Below, piece by piece: positions 62,471-64,000 of a DNA stretch of 64,000 bases. The DNA comes from Acuticoccus sediminis. Its GTDB lineage: Bacteria; Pseudomonadota; Alphaproteobacteria; Rhizobiales; Amorphaceae. Below the pieces are notes generated by a model. That model did not search any database. It was not told the origin of the DNA and saw nothing but the letters and a program-made list of their open reading frames with translations. The translations under genes and the position numbers were made by a program. Positions within the stretch are counted from its first letter, which is position 1; the number at the start of each line of letters is the position of its first letter. Location: assembly GCF_003258595.1 (NCBI RefSeq), contig NZ_QHHQ01000001.1, positions 496,001-560,000 on the forward strand, written 5' to 3'.

Positions 62471-63721
62471 TTACGCGGCGAGGGCAAGCGCCGGGCGGGC
62501 CGCCGGACGCTCCGGGCGGAGCTCGGCGGCGACGCTGTCGGCCACCATCTCGGCGGTCGCGGCGGAGAGGGTCCAGCCGAGGTGGCCGTGGCCGGTGTTG
62601 TAGAAGACGCCCGCGTGCTTGCCGCGGCCGACGCGGGGCAGCATGGAAGGCATCATCGGCCGCAGGCCCGCCCACGGCACGGCGTGCTCGGTGGAGAGCG
62701 CCGGGAAGTACTTCTCGCACCAGGACACCAGCGGGCGGATGCGGTCGGCGCGGATGTCGAGGTTGTCGCCGTTGAACTCGGCGGTGCCGGCGATGCGCAG
62801 GCGGTCCTCGCCGAGCCGGCTCGCCACGATCTTGGCGCGGTCGTCGAGGAGGCTCACCCACGGCGCGGCCGCACGGCTCAGCTCGTCCTTCAGCTCCACG
62901 GTGATGGAGTAGCCCTTCACCGGGTAGATGTTGACCGTATCGCCGAGGGAGCGGGCGATGTCGCGGCTCTTGATGCCTGCGGCGACGACGACGCCATCGA
63001 ACATCTCCTCCACGCCGTCCGCGCGGACCCGCGCGCCGCCATCGACGGCGGCCACGTCCTCGACGATCACACCGAAGCGCAGGCTGGCACCGCGGCGCAC
63101 GCAGGCGCGGGCGAGGCCCATGGTGAACTTGTGGATGTCACCCGACGCGTCGCTCTCGGTGAAGAAGCCACCGACGAAGTCGCCCTTGAGCGCCGGCTCG
63201 ATCTCGCGGATCTCGGAGGCCGACAGCTCGCGGCGGTCGAGGCCGCCCTCGGCGAGGAGGACGTTCACGTCGCGGGCGTGCGCCATGTCCTTCGGGGTCG
63301 AATAGAAGTGCAGGATGCCGCGCTTCTCGAGGTCGAAGTCGATGCCCTCGCGCTCGGCCATGTCGAACAGCACCGAACGGGCGGCGATGGCGAGACGGAC
63401 GGTCTCCACCGTGTTGGCGCGGTAGTTCGGGATGTTGGCCAGGAACTCGGCCATCCAGCGCATCTTGTGGAGCGACGGGCGCGGGTTGACGAGGAGCGGA
63501 GCGTCCGCCTGGAGCATCCACTTGAGGCCCTTCAGCACGGTGCCCCACTGGGTCCAGGTCTCGGCGTTGGAGGCGGAGAGCTGGCCGCCGTTGGCGAAGC
63601 TCGTCTCCATCGCGGCATAGCGGTTGCGCTCGTAGACGGTGACGTCGAAGCCACGGTCGAGGAGGGCATAGGCGGTCGTGAGGCCGGTCACGCCGGCACC
63701 GATGACGGCAATATGGGTCAC
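62471..63721 (-). CDS. dadA: D-amino acid dehydrogenase family FAD oxidoreductase (DadA-like)
   Basis: A 416-residue flavoprotein that oxidatively deaminates D-amino acids (or glycine) and feeds electrons to quinone. The FAD dinucleotide-binding motif is VIGAGVTGLTTAYAL at the N terminus; the conserved ASFANGGQLS-type segment (here TSFANGGQLSAS) and GHGHLGWTLSAATAEMVAD near the end match the DadA family. The start is a GTG at 63721 with CAGGAG seven bases upstream. A tandem glycine riboswitch fills its leader, so glycine controls its expression; this hints that glycine or a glycine-yielding compound is a physiological substrate or signal. Confidence 0.92.
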   Translation of the reverse strand: MTHIAVIGAGVTGLTTAYALLDRGFDVTVYERNRYAAMETSFANGGQLSASNAETWTQWGTVLKGLKWMLQADAPLLVNPRPSLHKMRWMAEFLANIPNYRANTVETVRLAIAARSVLFDMAEREGIDFDLEKRGILHFYSTPKDMAHARDVNVLLAEGGLDRRELSASEIREIEPALKGDFVGGFFTESDASGDIHKFTMGLARACVRRGASLRFGVIVEDVAAVDGGARVRADGVEEMFDGVVVAAGIKSRDIARSLGDTVNIYPVKGYSITVELKDELSRAAAPWVSLLDDRAKIVASRLGEDRLRIAGTAEFNGDNLDIRADRIRPLVSWCEKYFPALSTEHAVPWAGLRPMMPSMLPRVGRGKHAGVFYNTGHGHLGWTLSAATAEMVADSVAAELRPERPAARPALALAA

Positions 63722-63767
63722 AGAGGGCTCCTGCAGCACGGGCGGCGTCGATGGTTGCCGCGTTGCC

Positions 63768-63946
63768 CCCTCCGTGCTGGAACCTGAGAGCTTCGCCCCG
63801 AGGGGCTTTCTCCTTCGGTGGGCCGTCCGATGGCGGACGACCGCTTTCCGGAGTGTGGAGACGACACCGGTCCTGGGACCTGAGAGTTTCCGGGGCGGTT
63901 GCTCCTTCGGCGGTGGGGCGGACCCCACCTTCTCCCGGTGCCGTCT
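63768..63946 (-). ncRNA. Tandem glycine riboswitch upstream of dadA
   Basis: On the minus strand there are two aptamers. The first (63861-63945) closes with an 11-base-pair P1 (one mismatch) and carries the conserved GCCGAAGGAGCAA and AAACTCTCAGG segments. The second (about 63770-63856) repeats CACCGAAGGAGAAA and AAGCTCTCAGG. A short linker joins them, the normal arrangement of cooperative glycine riboswitches. The expression platform lies in the 45-50 bases before the GTG at 63721. No intrinsic terminator is evident there, so translational control is possible. Confidence 0.92.
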
Positions 63947-63956
63947 TAATACTGCG

Positions 63957-63985
63957 CACATAAGATATCGGCCCGAAATCCGCAA
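63957..63985 (-). promoter_or_regulatory. Possible promoter of the riboswitch-dadA transcript
   Basis: On the minus strand TTGCGG (63985-63980) and TATGTG (63962-63957) are 17 bases apart, just ahead of the first aptamer. The -35 is good, the -10 weak. Confidence 0.35.
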
Positions 63986-64000
63986 GATCTCGACGGTGAT

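Overview
The window looks like chromosome of a GC-rich alphaproteobacterium, most likely of the order Hyphomicrobiales (Rhizobiales). This rests on the very high G+C judged by eye, on dense genes with ATGA/GTGA-type overlaps, and on locally conserved alphaproteobacterial neighbourhoods (CnoX-LON-Trm112, LppC/RsmI/GshB, LeuS-LptE-HolA, PheS/PheT, CoaBC-Dut-ThiF). A marine genus such as Acuticoccus is possible but not shown. I saw no rRNA, tRNA, CRISPR array, insertion sequence or prophage.

Layout. 1-8 kb: translation genes (rlmN, truncated by the window edge; rpmI-rplT; pheS and pheT, with a DUF922 metallopeptidase lipoprotein between them) plus a membrane fatty-acid-hydroxylase-type enzyme followed by a run of 19 G. 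8-13 kb, minus strand: Trm112, LON-domain protein, CnoX-like thioredoxin, ProXp-type editing deacylase, and coxG-coxS-coxM of a molybdenum hydroxylase without a large subunit. 13-24 kb: two RNA methyltransferases, a tandem pair of secreted GDSL/RTX esterases, gshB, rsmI, an LppC lipoprotein, coaBC, dut and a ThiF-family protein. 24-27 kb: a DUF3300/DUF2950 envelope protein pair.

26.9-35.6 kb is the most interesting part. A TonB-dependent receptor plus DUF2218 gene faces a three-gene operon that reads as a compacted petrobactin-type siderophore pathway: an AsbA-like NIS synthetase, an AsbB-AsbC fusion (NIS synthetase plus AMP ligase) and an AsbD-AsbE fusion (aryl carrier protein plus DUF6005-type condensing enzyme). 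AsbF, an exporter and an inner-membrane importer are not in the window.

35.8-42 kb: a BASS-family transporter, then an operon for a TRAP transporter (DctP-Q-M) and a malonyl-CoA synthetase-like ligase, suggesting malonate or related dicarboxylate uptake. 42-49 kb: hemH, a GIY-YIG protein, the YggS PLP protein, leuS-lptE-holA and a MerR regulator, then an AT-richer patch leading to a SAM methyltransferase.

50-61 kb is a nitrogen-scavenging region: a Liv-type ABC transporter (with a LivM-LivG fusion) and an isochorismatase-fold hydrolase on one strand; N-formylglutamate amidohydrolase, a glutamine-synthetase-like enzyme, urate hydroxylase PuuD and a uracil/xanthine permease beyond it. A sigma-54-like promoter sits before the permease. 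The window ends with a PPP-family phosphatase and a DadA-type dehydrogenase preceded by a clear tandem glycine riboswitch.
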